Below are positions 1 through 8,985 of a DNA stretch of 64,000 nucleotides, piece by piece. Position numbers and translations under genes: made by a program. Numbering within the stretch: position 1 is the stretch's first letter; the number at the start of each line of letters is the position of its first letter. The notes under the pieces were generated by a model, which saw only the letters and a program-made list of their open reading frames with translations, ran no database searches and was not told the DNA's origin. Origin of the DNA: Thermosynechococcus sichuanensis E542 (GTDB taxonomy: Bacteria; Cyanobacteriota; Cyanobacteriia; Thermosynechococcales; Thermosynechococcaceae); the NCBI RefSeq assembly GCF_003555505.1, contig NZ_CP032152.1:1907001-1971000 (forward strand), in the 5' to 3' direction.

Positions 1-1346
1 ATTTCAAGGGGAATTTTCCCCGGATTGGCCAAGCGGTGCACAGCCCCCACAGGGATATAGGTGGACTCATTCTCCGTCAGCAGAAACGTCTTGCCATTGC
101 AGGTAACTTCTGCCGTACCACTGACAACAATCCAATGCTCCGCACGGTGATGGTGCTGTTGGAGCGAAAGACTCGCCCCCGGTTTGACCGTAATCCGCTT
201 CACCTGAAAGCGATGCCCCGTGTCAATGGAGTCATAGTGTCCCCACGGGCGATAGACCACGCGATGATTGTAGGCCTCACTGCGCTGTTGGGCTTGCAGT
301 TGCTCCACCACGTGTTTCACCTGTTGTGCTGCCTCCTGATGAGCAATGAGAACGGCATCAGCAGTTTCTACAACAATGAGGTTTTCCACCCCCAGTAGAG
401 CTACCAAGCGGTGCTGACCGTGGACAAAGCAATTCTTAGTGCTATAGGTAAGGACATCGCCACGGCAACTGTTGCCAAATTCGTCCTTGGGCGTCACCTC
501 CCAGAGACTCGACCAAGACCCCACATCACTCCAGCCACACTCTAGGGGGACCACTGCTGCTTTTTGCGTCTTTTCCATCACCCCATAGTCCACCGATAAA
601 CTGGGACACCGACTCAGGGGTTCTTTGGCCAAGCGGATAAAGTCCAAATCCTCCCGACCCTCCCGCAGTGCCAAGCGGCAATTGTGCAAAATCTCTGGCT
701 GCTGCTGTGCCAATTCCGCCAAAAAGCTCTGGGCACGGAAGAGAAACATACCGCTATTCCAGAGGTAATGGCCATCCGCTAGATAGGCCTCTGCCGTTGC
801 CAAATCGGGTTTTTCGACAAACTCTGCTACCCGATAGGTGTGGGCATCACTGAGAGCTTCTCCCCGCCGAATGTAGCCATAGCCTGTATGGGGCGAGGTG
901 GGGGTAATGCCAAAGGTCACTAACCAGTCCTTGGCGGCGGGGGCAAGTGCCCGTTGTAGCCCTTGTTGAAAGGCGGCAACATCCTGAATCAAATGATCTG
1001 CTGGTAGCACCAAAAGAATGGCATCAGTGGCAAGCACTTCTGTGACATAAAGAGCAGCAAGGGTAATCGCAGGAGCCGTATTGCGCCCCAAGGGTTCGAG
1101 CAAAATCCGCGTTGGTGTCACCCCTAGCTCTTGAAATTGTTCCGCCACAAGGAAGCGATGGGCTTCATTGGCCACCACCACTGGCGGTTGCACTTGGGGT
1201 AACCCCTGCAAGCGCTGCCACGTTTGTTGTAGCAGACTCTGCCCTTCGGCAGTTAAGCGCATAAACTGCTTGGGATGGGCTTGGCGCGATAATGGCCACA
1301 GGCGACTTCCTGCTCCCCCCGATAAAATGACTGGAATACAGTGCAT
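1..1346 (-). CDS. manC: Mannose-1-phosphate guanylyltransferase / mannose-6-phosphate isomerase, 3' end outside window
   Basis: Makes GDP-mannose from mannose-1-phosphate and GTP for polysaccharide and glycan synthesis in the cytoplasm. Reading inward from an ATG at 1346, the protein begins with a nucleotidyltransferase domain with the pyrophosphorylase loop LSGGAGSRLWPLSR (residues 8-21), then PADHL near residue 120 and FVEKP near 180. The C-terminal part is a type II phosphomannose isomerase cupin (VKPGASLSLQQHHHRAEHW). About 448 codons are present and the frame is still open at base 1; family members are roughly 470-480 residues, so only a short tail is missing. It is transcribed away from ndhO, which starts about 120 bases to the right. 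Family assignment is firm; whether the isomerase activity is present is not shown by sequence alone. Confidence 0.93.
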   Translation of the reverse strand, partial: MHCIPVILSGGAGSRLWPLSRQAHPKQFMRLTAEGQSLLQQTWQRLQGLPQVQPPVVVANEAHRFLVAEQFQELGVTPTRILLEPLGRNTAPAITLAALYVTEVLATDAILLVLPADHLIQDVAAFQQGLQRALAPAAKDWLVTFGITPTSPHTGYGYIRRGEALSDAHTYRVAEFVEKPDLATAEAYLADGHYLWNSGMFLFRAQSFLAELAQQQPEILHNCRLALREGREDLDFIRLAKEPLSRCPSLSVDYGVMEKTQKAAVVPLECGWSDVGSWSSLWEVTPKDEFGNSCRGDVLTYSTKNCFVHGQHRLVALLGVENLIVVETADAVLIAHQEAAQQVKHVVEQLQAQQRSEAYNHRVVYRPWGHYDSIDTGHRFQVKRITVKPGASLSLQQHHHRAEHWIVVSGTAEVTCNGKTFLLTENESTYIPVGAVHRLANPGKIPLE

Positions 1347-1463
1347 GGTAAGGTGCCCCTCAGGTGATGCGATGCTTAAGTGTAGTGTATCGCCAAAGAA
1401 CTTCGCCTCATTTCAGAATTCTCTTTACGATAAAATGTGGGCTAATCAGCGTTAGGGTTTCCT

Positions 1464-1676
1464 ATGGCGATTAAAAAGGGAGATTTGGTAAAGGTCGTTG
1501 CTGAAAAATTGGCCAACAGTGTTGAAGCCTTGGCCAGTGATCATCGCTATCCCCCCTATCTCTTCGAGGGACGCGGTGAAGTGGTGGAGATTCGCGGTGA
1601 CTATGCACAGATTAAATTTCCTGTGCCTACCCCTACAGTTTGGCTGCGCCTTGATCAACTGGAGGTCGCCAAATAA
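1464..1676 (+). CDS. ndhO: NAD(P)H-quinone oxidoreductase subunit O (NdhO)
   Basis: Small stromal-side subunit of the cyanobacterial NDH-1 complex, which takes electrons from ferredoxin to plastoquinone in cyclic electron flow and respiration. The product is 70 residues, starts [19 protein letters not shown] and ends with [11 protein letters not shown]. It folds as a KOW/SH3-like beta barrel by family knowledge. It has the full family length and no membrane segment. It is monocistronic here: the upstream gene is divergent and the next gene starts about 110 bases downstream. A shorter overlapping frame on each strand is a shadow. Confidence 0.95.
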   Translation: MAIKKGDLVKVVAEKLANSVEALASDHRYPPYLFEGRGEVVEIRGDYAQIKFPVPTPTVWLRLDQLEVAK

Positions 1677-1787
1677 CTGCCATCAGTGTCTCTTACTAGA
1701 GTAGAAGCCAGTCGAAGAGTACCAGTGTTAGCAATTTTCAGCGTGTCTGGATATGATGGAGGCAATGCTGTTGCTTAACATTTGGTA

Positions 1788-3143
1788 ATGTTAGTTCAAC
1801 CTTCGCAACCTCAACGCTGGTTTCAGTGGTTCAAGGAGACGCTCCTTTTTGGGCAAGAACCCAGTGGCGAACTTTTAGCCATTTTGCTGGTGTATTTTGT
1901 CCAAGGGGTTTTGGGCTTAGCACGGCTGGCCATTAGCTTTTTCTTTAAGGATGAATTGGGGCTGTCACCGGCGGAAGTGTCGGCATTGATGGGTGTGGCT
2001 GCGCTGCCTTGGGTGATTAAGCCGGTGTTTGGCCTAGTTTCCGATAGCGTGCCGCTCTTGGGATTTCGTCGCCGCTCCTATCTTGTCCTGTCGGGCTTGT
2101 TGGGCTGTGGGGCATGGTTGAGCTTGGGGACGTGGGTGGCTACGCCTTGGCAGGCAACGGCAGCGATGCTAGCGGCCTCGATCGCCATCGCCCTCAGTGA
2201 TGTGATTGTTGATTCACTCGTCGTTGAACGGGCACGCCAAGAATCCACTGCCGAAACGGGAACCCTGCAATCCCTGAGCTGGGCAGCGACGGCTTTGGGG
2301 GGGATTCTCACGGCTTACTTTAGTGGCCAACTGTTGCAGTGGTTTAGTCCGCGTACCGTGTTTCAAATTACGGCGGTGTTCCCCTTGCTGGTGTCGGGGG
2401 TGGCATGGGCGATCGCCGAAGCACGGGTTACAGCTCGACCTCAACTGAGTCAGACTTGGGAACACATTAACCGTGTGCGCCAAGCAATGATGCAAAAACG
2501 AATTTGGTTGCCCGTAGCTTTCCTCTTCCTCTGGCAGGCGACCCCCGGCTCAGAATCGGCATTTTTTTTCTTTACAACGAATGAACTAGGCTTTCAAGCT
2601 GAGTTTTTGGGGCGAGTGCGCCTTGTTACAAGCATTGCTTCCCTCTTAGGGGTGTGGGTTTTTCAGCGGTACTTGAAGACACTGCCCCTGCGTACCATTT
2701 TCTTCTGGAGTACGATTCTCTCAGCGCTCTTGGGACTCTCTAGCTTGATTTTGGTGACCCACCTCAATCGCCAATGGGGCATTAGTGACCAGTGGTTTAG
2801 CTTGGGGGATAGTCTGATTTTGGCCGTCATGGGGCAAATTGCCTTTATGCCGGTACTCGTTTTAGCAGCCCGGCTGTGTCCGCCGGGAATTGAGGCGACC
2901 CTCTTTGCACTGCTGATGTCCATTAGTAACCTTGCCAATCTGGTGTCCCATGAGTTGGGGGCACTGCTGACCCACTGGCTGGGGATTACTGAGCACAACT
3001 TCGATCGCCTGTGGTTGCTGGTGCTGATTACCAACTTGAGTACACTATTGCCGCTACCGCTCTTAAATTGGTTACCGCAGCAGGTACCCACCCCCGTTTC
3101 TCAAGTCTCTGTCACTGTTGAATTGGAGCCAAGTGTCTCATGA
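1788..3143 (+). CDS. Folate/biopterin transporter family (BT1/FBT) MFS protein
   Basis: Polytopic inner-membrane carrier of the folate-biopterin transporter branch of the major facilitator superfamily. The 451-residue product has about 12 hydrophobic segments, the family signature GVAALPWVIKPVFGLVSDSVP around residues 70-90 and a following GFRRRSYL loop, typical of plant and cyanobacterial FBT proteins that carry folates. I chose the ATG at 1788; an in-frame TTG two codons earlier is possible. No strong Shine-Dalgarno sequence is visible. Its stop overlaps the start of the carotenoid oxygenase gene by four bases (ATGA), so the two are probably translated together. The substrate cannot be read from the sequence. 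Confidence 0.88.
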   Translation: MLVQPSQPQRWFQWFKETLLFGQEPSGELLAILLVYFVQGVLGLARLAISFFFKDELGLSPAEVSALMGVAALPWVIKPVFGLVSDSVPLLGFRRRSYLVLSGLLGCGAWLSLGTWVATPWQATAAMLAASIAIALSDVIVDSLVVERARQESTAETGTLQSLSWAATALGGILTAYFSGQLLQWFSPRTVFQITAVFPLLVSGVAWAIAEARVTARPQLSQTWEHINRVRQAMMQKRIWLPVAFLFLWQATPGSESAFFFFTTNELGFQAEFLGRVRLVTSIASLLGVWVFQRYLKTLPLRTIFFWSTILSALLGLSSLILVTHLNRQWGISDQWFSLGDSLILAVMGQIAFMPVLVLAARLCPPGIEATLFALLMSISNLANLVSHELGALLTHWLGITEHNFDRLWLLVLITNLSTLLPLPLLNWLPQQVPTPVSQVSVTVELEPSVS

Positions 3144-4603
3144 CTGGAGTTTTAGATCGCCCCTATACGATGGCGGATTGGCGGGGGGGTACCGAATCCC
3201 TCACTCAAGAGTATGACTACTGGATTGATGATGTCGAAGGTACGGTGCCCACAGATTTGGTAGGGACGCTCTACCGCAATGGCCCTGGGCTGTTGGAGCG
3301 TGGGGGAGTGCCCTTAGCTCATCCCTTTGATGGCGACGGCATGATCTGTGCCTTTCGTTTTGAGAATGGACGGGTGCATTTTCGCAATCGCTACGTACGT
3401 ACCGCCGGATTTTTGGCGGAGGAAAAAGCAAATCGCCTTCTCTATCGCGGTGTCTTTGGCACCCAAAAACCGGGGGGATGGCTGGCTAATTTCCTCGATA
3501 CCCGCGTCAAAAACATTGCCAATACCCATGTGATCTATTGGGGAGGCAAATTACTGGCACTCTGGGAAGCGAGCCTGCCCCACCGCCTTGACCCGGTGAC
3601 CCTAGAAACCATTGGCCTCGATAACTTAGACGGTCTGCTCAAGGAGAGTGATGCCTTTGCCGCACATCCCCGCTTTGATCCCCAGACGCAGCGACTAGTG
3701 AATTTTGGTGTCAAGCCTGGCCTCAGTACCCGCATTACGCTCTATGAATTTGATGCCAGTGGTCAGTGTGTCTCGCAGCCCGTGTTTCAGATTCCGGGGT
3801 TTGCCTTTATCCATGATTTTGCCCTCACCCCCAACTACGCCATTGTTTTCCAAAATCCGGTGCAGCTCAATCCCCTGCCCTATCTGCTGGGACTGCGGGG
3901 CGCTGCCCAGTGCATTCAATTCAATGCCAAGGAACCGACACGGGTTTGGCTGCTGCCTCGTCGGGGTGGTACTCCCCAGATGCTGACGATGCCCGCCTGT
4001 TTTGTCTTTCACCATGCCAATGCCTACGAAGCTGGGGATGAAATTCATGTGGAGTCCATTGCCTACAGCCACTTTCCCAATCTGGAACCGGGCATGGATT
4101 TTCGGGAGGTGAATTTTGCCGCGCTGCCCTCCAGTTTGCTGTGGCGGATTCAATTGAACCCCAAAACCAAGGCGGTGGATTGGCAAGTGGTGAGCGATCG
4201 CCCCTGTGAATTTCCCGTGGTGCATCCAGCGAAGGTGGGGCAACCCTATCGCTACACCTATTTGGCGGCGGGGCATGATCCGAAAACCAATGCGCCTCTC
4301 CAGGCACTGTGGCGGTGCGATCGCCAGACGGGCGAGGAACAGTTTTGGTCGGCGGCGCCGCGTGGTTTTGCCAGTGAACCGATTTTTGTGCCTCGGGGTC
4401 TGCAAAAGGGTGACTTTCTCTGGCAGGGTGCCCAAGGGGAAGAGGATGGCTGGCTCTTGCAAGTGGTCTATGATGCCAGTTGCCACAAATCGCAGTTACT
4501 TATTTTTGATGCGGCAGCCATTAGCGCTGGCGCCGTGGCACGATTGCGCTTGAAACACCACATTCCCTATGGTCTCCACGGTTCCTTCACCACAGCGGTC
4601 TAG
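3140..4603 (+). CDS. Carotenoid cleavage oxygenase (apocarotenoid-15,15'-oxygenase type)
   Basis: Non-haem iron dioxygenase of the RPE65/carotenoid oxygenase family. The 487-residue protein is a seven-bladed propeller by family knowledge. Four iron-ligand histidines can be placed: H176 (AAHPRF), H225 (FIHDF), H291 or H292 (FVFHHANAYE) and H480 (GLHGSF). Length and motif spacing match Synechocystis ACO, which cleaves apocarotenals to retinal; cleavage of full-length carotenoids cannot be ruled out. The start ATG overlaps the stop of the transporter gene, and the CYTH gene starts four bases after the stop, so these genes form one transcription unit. Retinal could serve as a chromophore or signal, but no rhodopsin gene is in the window. 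Confidence 0.9.
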   Translation: MTGVLDRPYTMADWRGGTESLTQEYDYWIDDVEGTVPTDLVGTLYRNGPGLLERGGVPLAHPFDGDGMICAFRFENGRVHFRNRYVRTAGFLAEEKANRLLYRGVFGTQKPGGWLANFLDTRVKNIANTHVIYWGGKLLALWEASLPHRLDPVTLETIGLDNLDGLLKESDAFAAHPRFDPQTQRLVNFGVKPGLSTRITLYEFDASGQCVSQPVFQIPGFAFIHDFALTPNYAIVFQNPVQLNPLPYLLGLRGAAQCIQFNAKEPTRVWLLPRRGGTPQMLTMPACFVFHHANAYEAGDEIHVESIAYSHFPNLEPGMDFREVNFAALPSSLLWRIQLNPKTKAVDWQVVSDRPCEFPVVHPAKVGQPYRYTYLAAGHDPKTNAPLQALWRCDRQTGEEQFWSAAPRGFASEPIFVPRGLQKGDFLWQGAQGEEDGWLLQVVYDASCHKSQLLIFDAAAISAGAVARLRLKHHIPYGLHGSFTTAV

Positions 4604-4606
4604 GCA

Positions 4607-5080
4607 ATGGGCATCGAAATTGAGCGCAAGTTCCTTGTCACAGGCGAAGCATGGCGATCGCTGGCCACGAGTATGTCCCAATTTGCCCAGGGCTACCTGT
4701 CCACAGTTCCTGAGCGCACTGTGCGTGTGCGTCTTGCGGGTGACCAAGCATGGATCACAATTAAGGGCAAAGCCAGCGGTGGCCAACGCCGTGAGTATGA
4801 GTATGCTATCCCCGTTGCTGATGCAAAGGAACTCCTCGAGGAATTGTGCCTACAACCCATCATCCAGAAAAACCGCTATCGCATCCCAGTGGGTGATCTG
4901 TGTTGGGAAGTGGATGAATTTACTGGCGCCTGTACTGGCCTGATTTTGGCAGAAATTGAACTGCCCCGTGCTGACTATCCCCTGACTTTACCCCCTTGGA
5001 TCGGCCTTGAGGTGACCGATGACCCCCGCTATACCAATGCCTACTTAGCGGAGCATCCCTATCAAGAATGGTCAACCTGA
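4607..5080 (+). CDS. CYTH domain protein (probable inorganic triphosphatase)
   Basis: The 157-residue protein begins with the CYTH signature ExExK (E4-I-E6-R-K8) and keeps the alternating acidic and basic strands of the triphosphate tunnel fold, including RVRLAG, WITIKGKA and the late acidic motif LAEIELPRADYPL. Characterised bacterial relatives hydrolyse tripolyphosphate, and some make cAMP or cut thiamine triphosphate; tripolyphosphatase is the most likely activity. It lies three bases after the carotenoid oxygenase gene and 46 bases before the M20 amidohydrolase on the same strand. It is a complete single-domain form without the C-terminal CHAD domain seen in some relatives. Confidence 0.87.
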   Translation: MGIEIERKFLVTGEAWRSLATSMSQFAQGYLSTVPERTVRVRLAGDQAWITIKGKASGGQRREYEYAIPVADAKELLEELCLQPIIQKNRYRIPVGDLCWEVDEFTGACTGLILAEIELPRADYPLTLPPWIGLEVTDDPRYTNAYLAEHPYQEWST

Positions 5081-5126
5081 ATTCCTGAGATTCGATAGGA
5101 TACAAAAATATCGCCACGCCTTCCCT

Positions 5127-6308
5127 ATGCTTGCTCGGATTCGCCAGATTACCCAAACCCTCACCCCCCGCCTCATTGAAATTCGTCGCCATCTGCACCG
5201 CTACCCCGAATTGAGTGGTCAAGAACACCAAACTGCTGCCTATGTGGCTGGGGTGCTCTCCTCCGCCGGCTTGACCGTACAGCAGGATGTGGGCAAAGTG
5301 GGGGTGATTGCGGAACTGGCGGGGAACCCCAAGGAGCAGCGGCTCTTGGCCATTCGCACCGATATGGATGCCCTGCCGATTCAAGAGCGTACAGGCCTAG
5401 AGTTTAGCTCGAAACATACTGGGGTGATGCACGCCTGCGGTCACGATGTCCACACAACAGTGGGTCTGGGCACAGCGATGGTATTAGCGGCCCTCAAGGA
5501 GGAGTTCCCCGGGCGCGTACGGTTTATCTTTCAGCCTGCGGAAGAAATTGCTCAAGGGGCAAGCTGGATGATTGCCGATGGCGCTATGAAAGAGGTGAGT
5601 GCCATTTTATCGCTCCATGTATTTCCGACCATTCCAGCGGGGGAAGTGGCGGTGCGCTATGGTGCCTTGACGGCTGCTGCCGATGACATTGAATTAACGA
5701 TTTTGGGCGAATCGGGTCACGGTGCCCGTCCCCATGAAGCGGTGGATGCGATTTGGATTGCCGCTCAAGTGATCAGTGCTCTGCAACAGGCCATTAGCCG
5801 CACGCAGAATCCCCTGCGACCCGTGGTGGTCACCTTTGGCAAAATTCAAGGGGGACGGGCTGCCAATGTGATTGCCGATCAGGTGACACTTCAGGGAACG
5901 GTGCGATCGCTCCATCCGGAAACCCGTGCTACACTGCCAACGTGGATTGAGCAAATTGTGGCCAATGTCTGCCATGCCTACGGTGCCCGTTACAAACTCC
6001 ATTATCGGCGGGGCGTACCGGGGGTGGAAAATACGCCCTACCTGTCGCAACTGCTGGCGGAGGCGGCGACTGATGTGGTGGGGGCGCCCCATGTGCATAT
6101 TCTGCCCGAACCGTCCCTTGGGGCAGAGGATTTTGCCCTTTACCTAGAGCACGCTCCCGGTGCCATGTTTCGCCTTGGGGTGGGGTTTCGCGATCGCCCC
6201 AACTACCCCCTGCATCACCCAGAATTTGATGTGGATGAACAGGCCATTCCCGTGGGCGTGATGACCCTTGCCCATGCCGCCTGTCGCTATTGGCAGATTC
6301 CCTACTAA
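5127..6308 (+). CDS. M20 family amidohydrolase (N-acyl-amino-acid hydrolase)
   Basis: Zinc- or manganese-dependent peptidase M20D member of 393 residues, related to hippurate, N-acetyl-L-amino-acid and IAA-conjugate hydrolases. Visible motifs are HRYPELSGQE near residue 25, MHACGHDVHTTV around 101-112 (metal ligands), FQPAEE around 135, a central dimerisation domain (ESGHGARPHEAVDAI) and SLGAEDFALYLEHAPG near the C terminus. Cytoplasmic: no signal peptide. It ends in a four-base overlap with the convergent permease gene. Its upstream neighbours on the same strand are close enough for one operon. The natural substrate is unknown. Confidence 0.9.
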   Translation: MLARIRQITQTLTPRLIEIRRHLHRYPELSGQEHQTAAYVAGVLSSAGLTVQQDVGKVGVIAELAGNPKEQRLLAIRTDMDALPIQERTGLEFSSKHTGVMHACGHDVHTTVGLGTAMVLAALKEEFPGRVRFIFQPAEEIAQGASWMIADGAMKEVSAILSLHVFPTIPAGEVAVRYGALTAAADDIELTILGESGHGARPHEAVDAIWIAAQVISALQQAISRTQNPLRPVVVTFGKIQGGRAANVIADQVTLQGTVRSLHPETRATLPTWIEQIVANVCHAYGARYKLHYRRGVPGVENTPYLSQLLAEAATDVVGAPHVHILPEPSLGAEDFALYLEHAPGAMFRLGVGFRDRPNYPLHHPEFDVDEQAIPVGVMTLAHAACRYWQIPY

Positions 6309-7444
6309 TGACGATTGGCATGGTAGAGCATCCCGAGGGCGATCGCACTGACGATCATCTTCGGTAACCAACTGGCTACGATGGGTGAGACGGCTCCCCC
6401 CTCGCCAAAGGCAGTGAAAATGAATGCCCCCACATAATAGCCAAAAATAATCGCCACACTGAGGCCAAAGGCACGCCCCTGTCCTTGGCGAGGAGAACTG
6501 ATGCCCAAGACAGCACCGACAACGGCAAAACTGAGGCACAAAAAGGGAAGGGAGAGCTTTTCCTGCAACTGCACCCGCCACTGCCGCAGACGTTTGGTAT
6601 CGCCACTTTCCGCCAAAACTTGCAAGTAATGATAGATTTCGCGGCTGGTCATAAACTCTGGCGCCCGCGTTTCCATCGCTAAATCAAGGGGAGTGCGGGG
6701 ATAGGGAAACCTTCGTTCTGCAAAGGTCTCGGCCGCATCATACTCGCGATCGCCCGTCAGGTGGTGGTAGGTGCCCTGCCGAAAGAGCCACGCCGAACCG
6801 TGCCACTGGGCTTCCTGCGCCGTAATAATTTCCCGCAATTGTCCCTGCTCAAAGTTCAAGACCGTCACTTGCCCCATGACCTCGCCATCAAAACGATGGG
6901 CAAAAAAGAGTTGCTGAAGTTGCCCACTAGCAAAACGACGGTAGAAAATATTGCGGGTCTGAAACGTGGGTTGGGGGCGTTGAATCGCCACTTCTAAGGT
7001 CTTGATGGCGCGGTAGGCCATGGGGGGTGCCACCAGTTCATTGAGGGCAAAGGTGAAGAGCAAGGCACAGAACCCCGCTAAGAGCGCTGGCCGCACCAGA
7101 CGCACCGCACTCACCCCACAGCTTTTACAGGCAATCAGTTCACTGCGACGGGAGAGCTGACTATAGGCAAGCAGCGAACCAAAGAGCATTGCCATGGGAA
7201 TGCCCAGCACCGCAAAGGTGGGCAAACGTAGAAAAAAGACTTGAATGGCACTGAGGATGCCAAGGTTGTGCTCCACCATATTGCGAATGAGGTAGAACAC
7301 CGTACCAATAACGGCAGCGATCGCCGTAAAAATGCCAAAACCAAAGATAAAGGGGCGAATCATCTCCCCCAAGATGTAGCGATCCAACAGGGAGACTCGC
7401 GGTTGCCAAGGCATCTTTTGTAGGGGTCGGGCGATCGCTAGCAT
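6305..7444 (-). CDS. LptF/LptG (YjgP/YjgQ) family permease
   Basis: Integral inner-membrane protein of the LptF/LptG family, which in E. coli extracts lipopolysaccharide from the inner membrane with the ATPase LptB. The 379-residue protein starts SLLDRYILGEMIRPFIFGFG after a short tail, has three N-terminal hydrophobic segments, a periplasmic jelly-roll-like region (about residues 140-270) and three C-terminal segments. Cyanobacteria usually carry one such gene. It begins three bases after the stop of the photolyase-like gene and belongs to a three-gene minus operon with an ABC ATPase. That ATPase is of DrrA type rather than a typical LptB, so a functional pairing is only a suggestion. Confidence 0.85.
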   Translation of the reverse strand: MLAIARPLQKMPWQPRVSLLDRYILGEMIRPFIFGFGIFTAIAAVIGTVFYLIRNMVEHNLGILSAIQVFFLRLPTFAVLGIPMAMLFGSLLAYSQLSRRSELIACKSCGVSAVRLVRPALLAGFCALLFTFALNELVAPPMAYRAIKTLEVAIQRPQPTFQTRNIFYRRFASGQLQQLFFAHRFDGEVMGQVTVLNFEQGQLREIITAQEAQWHGSAWLFRQGTYHHLTGDREYDAAETFAERRFPYPRTPLDLAMETRAPEFMTSREIYHYLQVLAESGDTKRLRQWRVQLQEKLSLPFLCLSFAVVGAVLGISSPRQGQGRAFGLSVAIIFGYYVGAFIFTAFGEGGAVSPIVASWLPKMIVSAIALGMLYHANRH

Positions 7445-7447
7445 GCT

Positions 7448-7858
7448 TTATAGCCCCAAGCGGGGTTTGGCCAATTTCCAATAACGAAAGAATCGTTTCA
7501 AATCGGCATCGGCAGGTAATGTGACAAAGGGTTCTGACTCTAGAATCTCCAGCGGATAGGCCAATTGCTGACAGATGGCGCGAAAGCGAGGGCTAGGACT
7601 GGCCATTGTGGCCACGCGATCGCCCCCGTGGACTTCGACAAAAGCATTCACTAAGGGGGCTACCTCACCACGATACATCTGCACCGGTAAATCCAGCAAA
7701 CACTCATAGAGAAAGACCAGCCGCTTCAGACGAATTTGCCACTCCTTGAGTAGTGCTACATCCCAAACAAAAATGGCCGGCGCACTCGGATAGCGCTCAA
7801 AGATGGGCGCCTTAGGGTCAAGACAATCCCCATGCACCCAAAGAATTGGCTGCCCCAT
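7448..7858 (-). CDS. Photolyase-like N-terminal alpha/beta domain protein
   Basis: A 136-residue protein resembling only the N-terminal alpha/beta (antenna-binding) domain of DNA photolyases and cryptochromes: PILWVHGDCLDP at the start, APAIFVWDVALL, then RLKRLVFLYECLLDLPVQMYRGEV and later VNAFVEVHGGDRVATM. The flavin-binding helical domain is absent. Its start codon overlaps the stop of the ABC ATPase gene by one base (TAATG), so it is translationally coupled. It could be a conserved stand-alone cyanobacterial protein or a reduced photolyase; the intact frame and tight operon position favour a real gene. No catalytic function can be assigned. Confidence 0.72.
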   Translation of the reverse strand: MGQPILWVHGDCLDPKAPIFERYPSAPAIFVWDVALLKEWQIRLKRLVFLYECLLDLPVQMYRGEVAPLVNAFVEVHGGDRVATMASPSPRFRAICQQLAYPLEILESEPFVTLPADADLKRFFRYWKLAKPRLGL

Positions 7859-8886
7859 TAGCGTTGCATGGCCTCTTTTTTCAACTGTTTGCTGTCCCGC
7901 TGCGCTGCTGCTGCTAAATCCGCATCCAAGAGCGTTTGACCTGTGGCCGCCAAATAGACATCATCTAAACTGGGTCGCGACTGTGCCAAGCTGAAAAGGG
8001 GGAGTCCTGCTTCCTCTAGCGCCGTTCTAATGGCTGCGATCGCCACGGTGGCATCTGTAACCACCAGATTCAAAGAATTGCCTTGGTTGGCATTAATCAG
8101 TACTGATTTTACGCAGTCCAATTGACTGACTAGGGCCTGTGCCATTTGTGCCTCCTGACGCGGTGTGAATTCCCGCACCCGCAACGTGACGCGATCGCCA
8201 CCAATATTGGCCTTGAGTTCCTCGGGGGAACCACTGGCAATCACCCGCCCCTGATCAAGAATCACCAAGCGATCGCTCAGGAGATCCACTTCCTCAAGGT
8301 AGTGGCTAGTCAAGATAATCGTCAGTCCTTGGGCCTTGAGATCCCGCAGCACATCCCAAATCACTTGGCGGCTTTCAATGTCGAGGCCGACGGTGGGTTC
8401 ATCTAAGACAAGCACTTGGGGTTGATGCAGCAGACCCGCCGCCAAATCAAAGCGTTTGCGAATGCCACCCGAGTAGGTACCACACTGGCGATCGCGCCAT
8501 TCCCATAAATCCAACCGTGTCAGTACTGCTTCAATGCGTTCTGGAATCAGGGCACGGGGAATGTGGTACAGCGCCGCCTGCAATTCCAGAAATTCTTGAC
8601 CCGTGAGGATTTTATCGAGGGCAACCTCTTGGGCAACATAGCCTAATTTTTGGCGCACTAAACGGGGTTGGTGGAGTACCGAAAGACCACAGACTTCCAA
8701 CACCCCAGCATCTGGTCGCGAGAGGGTACATAGACAGCGCAGTGTTGTCGTTTTCCCTGAGCCATTCGGCCCTAGCACCCCAAAAATTTCCCCTTGATGA
8801 GCGCAAAAGGAGACATCGGCCACTGCTGTAATGGCACCGTAGGACTTCTTGAGATGTTCGACCTTTACCGTGGCTGTCATGGTCAT
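7858..8886 (-). CDS. ABC transporter ATP-binding protein (DrrA/NatA-like exporter class)
   Basis: Cytoplasmic nucleotide-binding subunit of an ABC exporter, 342 residues. Walker A is GPNGSGKTT (about residue 39), the signature region is TYSGGIRKRFDLA, Walker B is VLVLDEPTVGLD, and the switch histidine follows in LTSHYLEEVD. A C-terminal extension of about 100 residues (ANIGGDRVTLRV to SLDDVYLAATG) is typical of the daunorubicin-resistance DrrA group. No ABC-2 type membrane partner is adjacent; the operon instead continues with a photolyase-like domain and an LptF/G-type permease. The cognate membrane subunit may be elsewhere, or be that permease. Confidence 0.88.
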   Translation of the reverse strand: MTMTATVKVEHLKKSYGAITAVADVSFCAHQGEIFGVLGPNGSGKTTTLRCLCTLSRPDAGVLEVCGLSVLHQPRLVRQKLGYVAQEVALDKILTGQEFLELQAALYHIPRALIPERIEAVLTRLDLWEWRDRQCGTYSGGIRKRFDLAAGLLHQPQVLVLDEPTVGLDIESRQVIWDVLRDLKAQGLTIILTSHYLEEVDLLSDRLVILDQGRVIASGSPEELKANIGGDRVTLRVREFTPRQEAQMAQALVSQLDCVKSVLINANQGNSLNLVVTDATVAIAAIRTALEEAGLPLFSLAQSRPSLDDVYLAATGQTLLDADLAAAAQRDSKQLKKEAMQR

Positions 8887-8985
8887 TCACTCTGTGTGTG
8901 ATTCCCTTAACATTTTGACAGATATTGCTTCTTGCTTTGGTGCACGTGCTACAACAGCAACTAGAGCCTATTGGGTAGGTTTCCC

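Noticed and set aside
3695-4486. Minus-strand 263-codon frame
   Set aside because: Antisense shadow of the carotenoid oxygenase gene, in which all four iron ligands are conserved.
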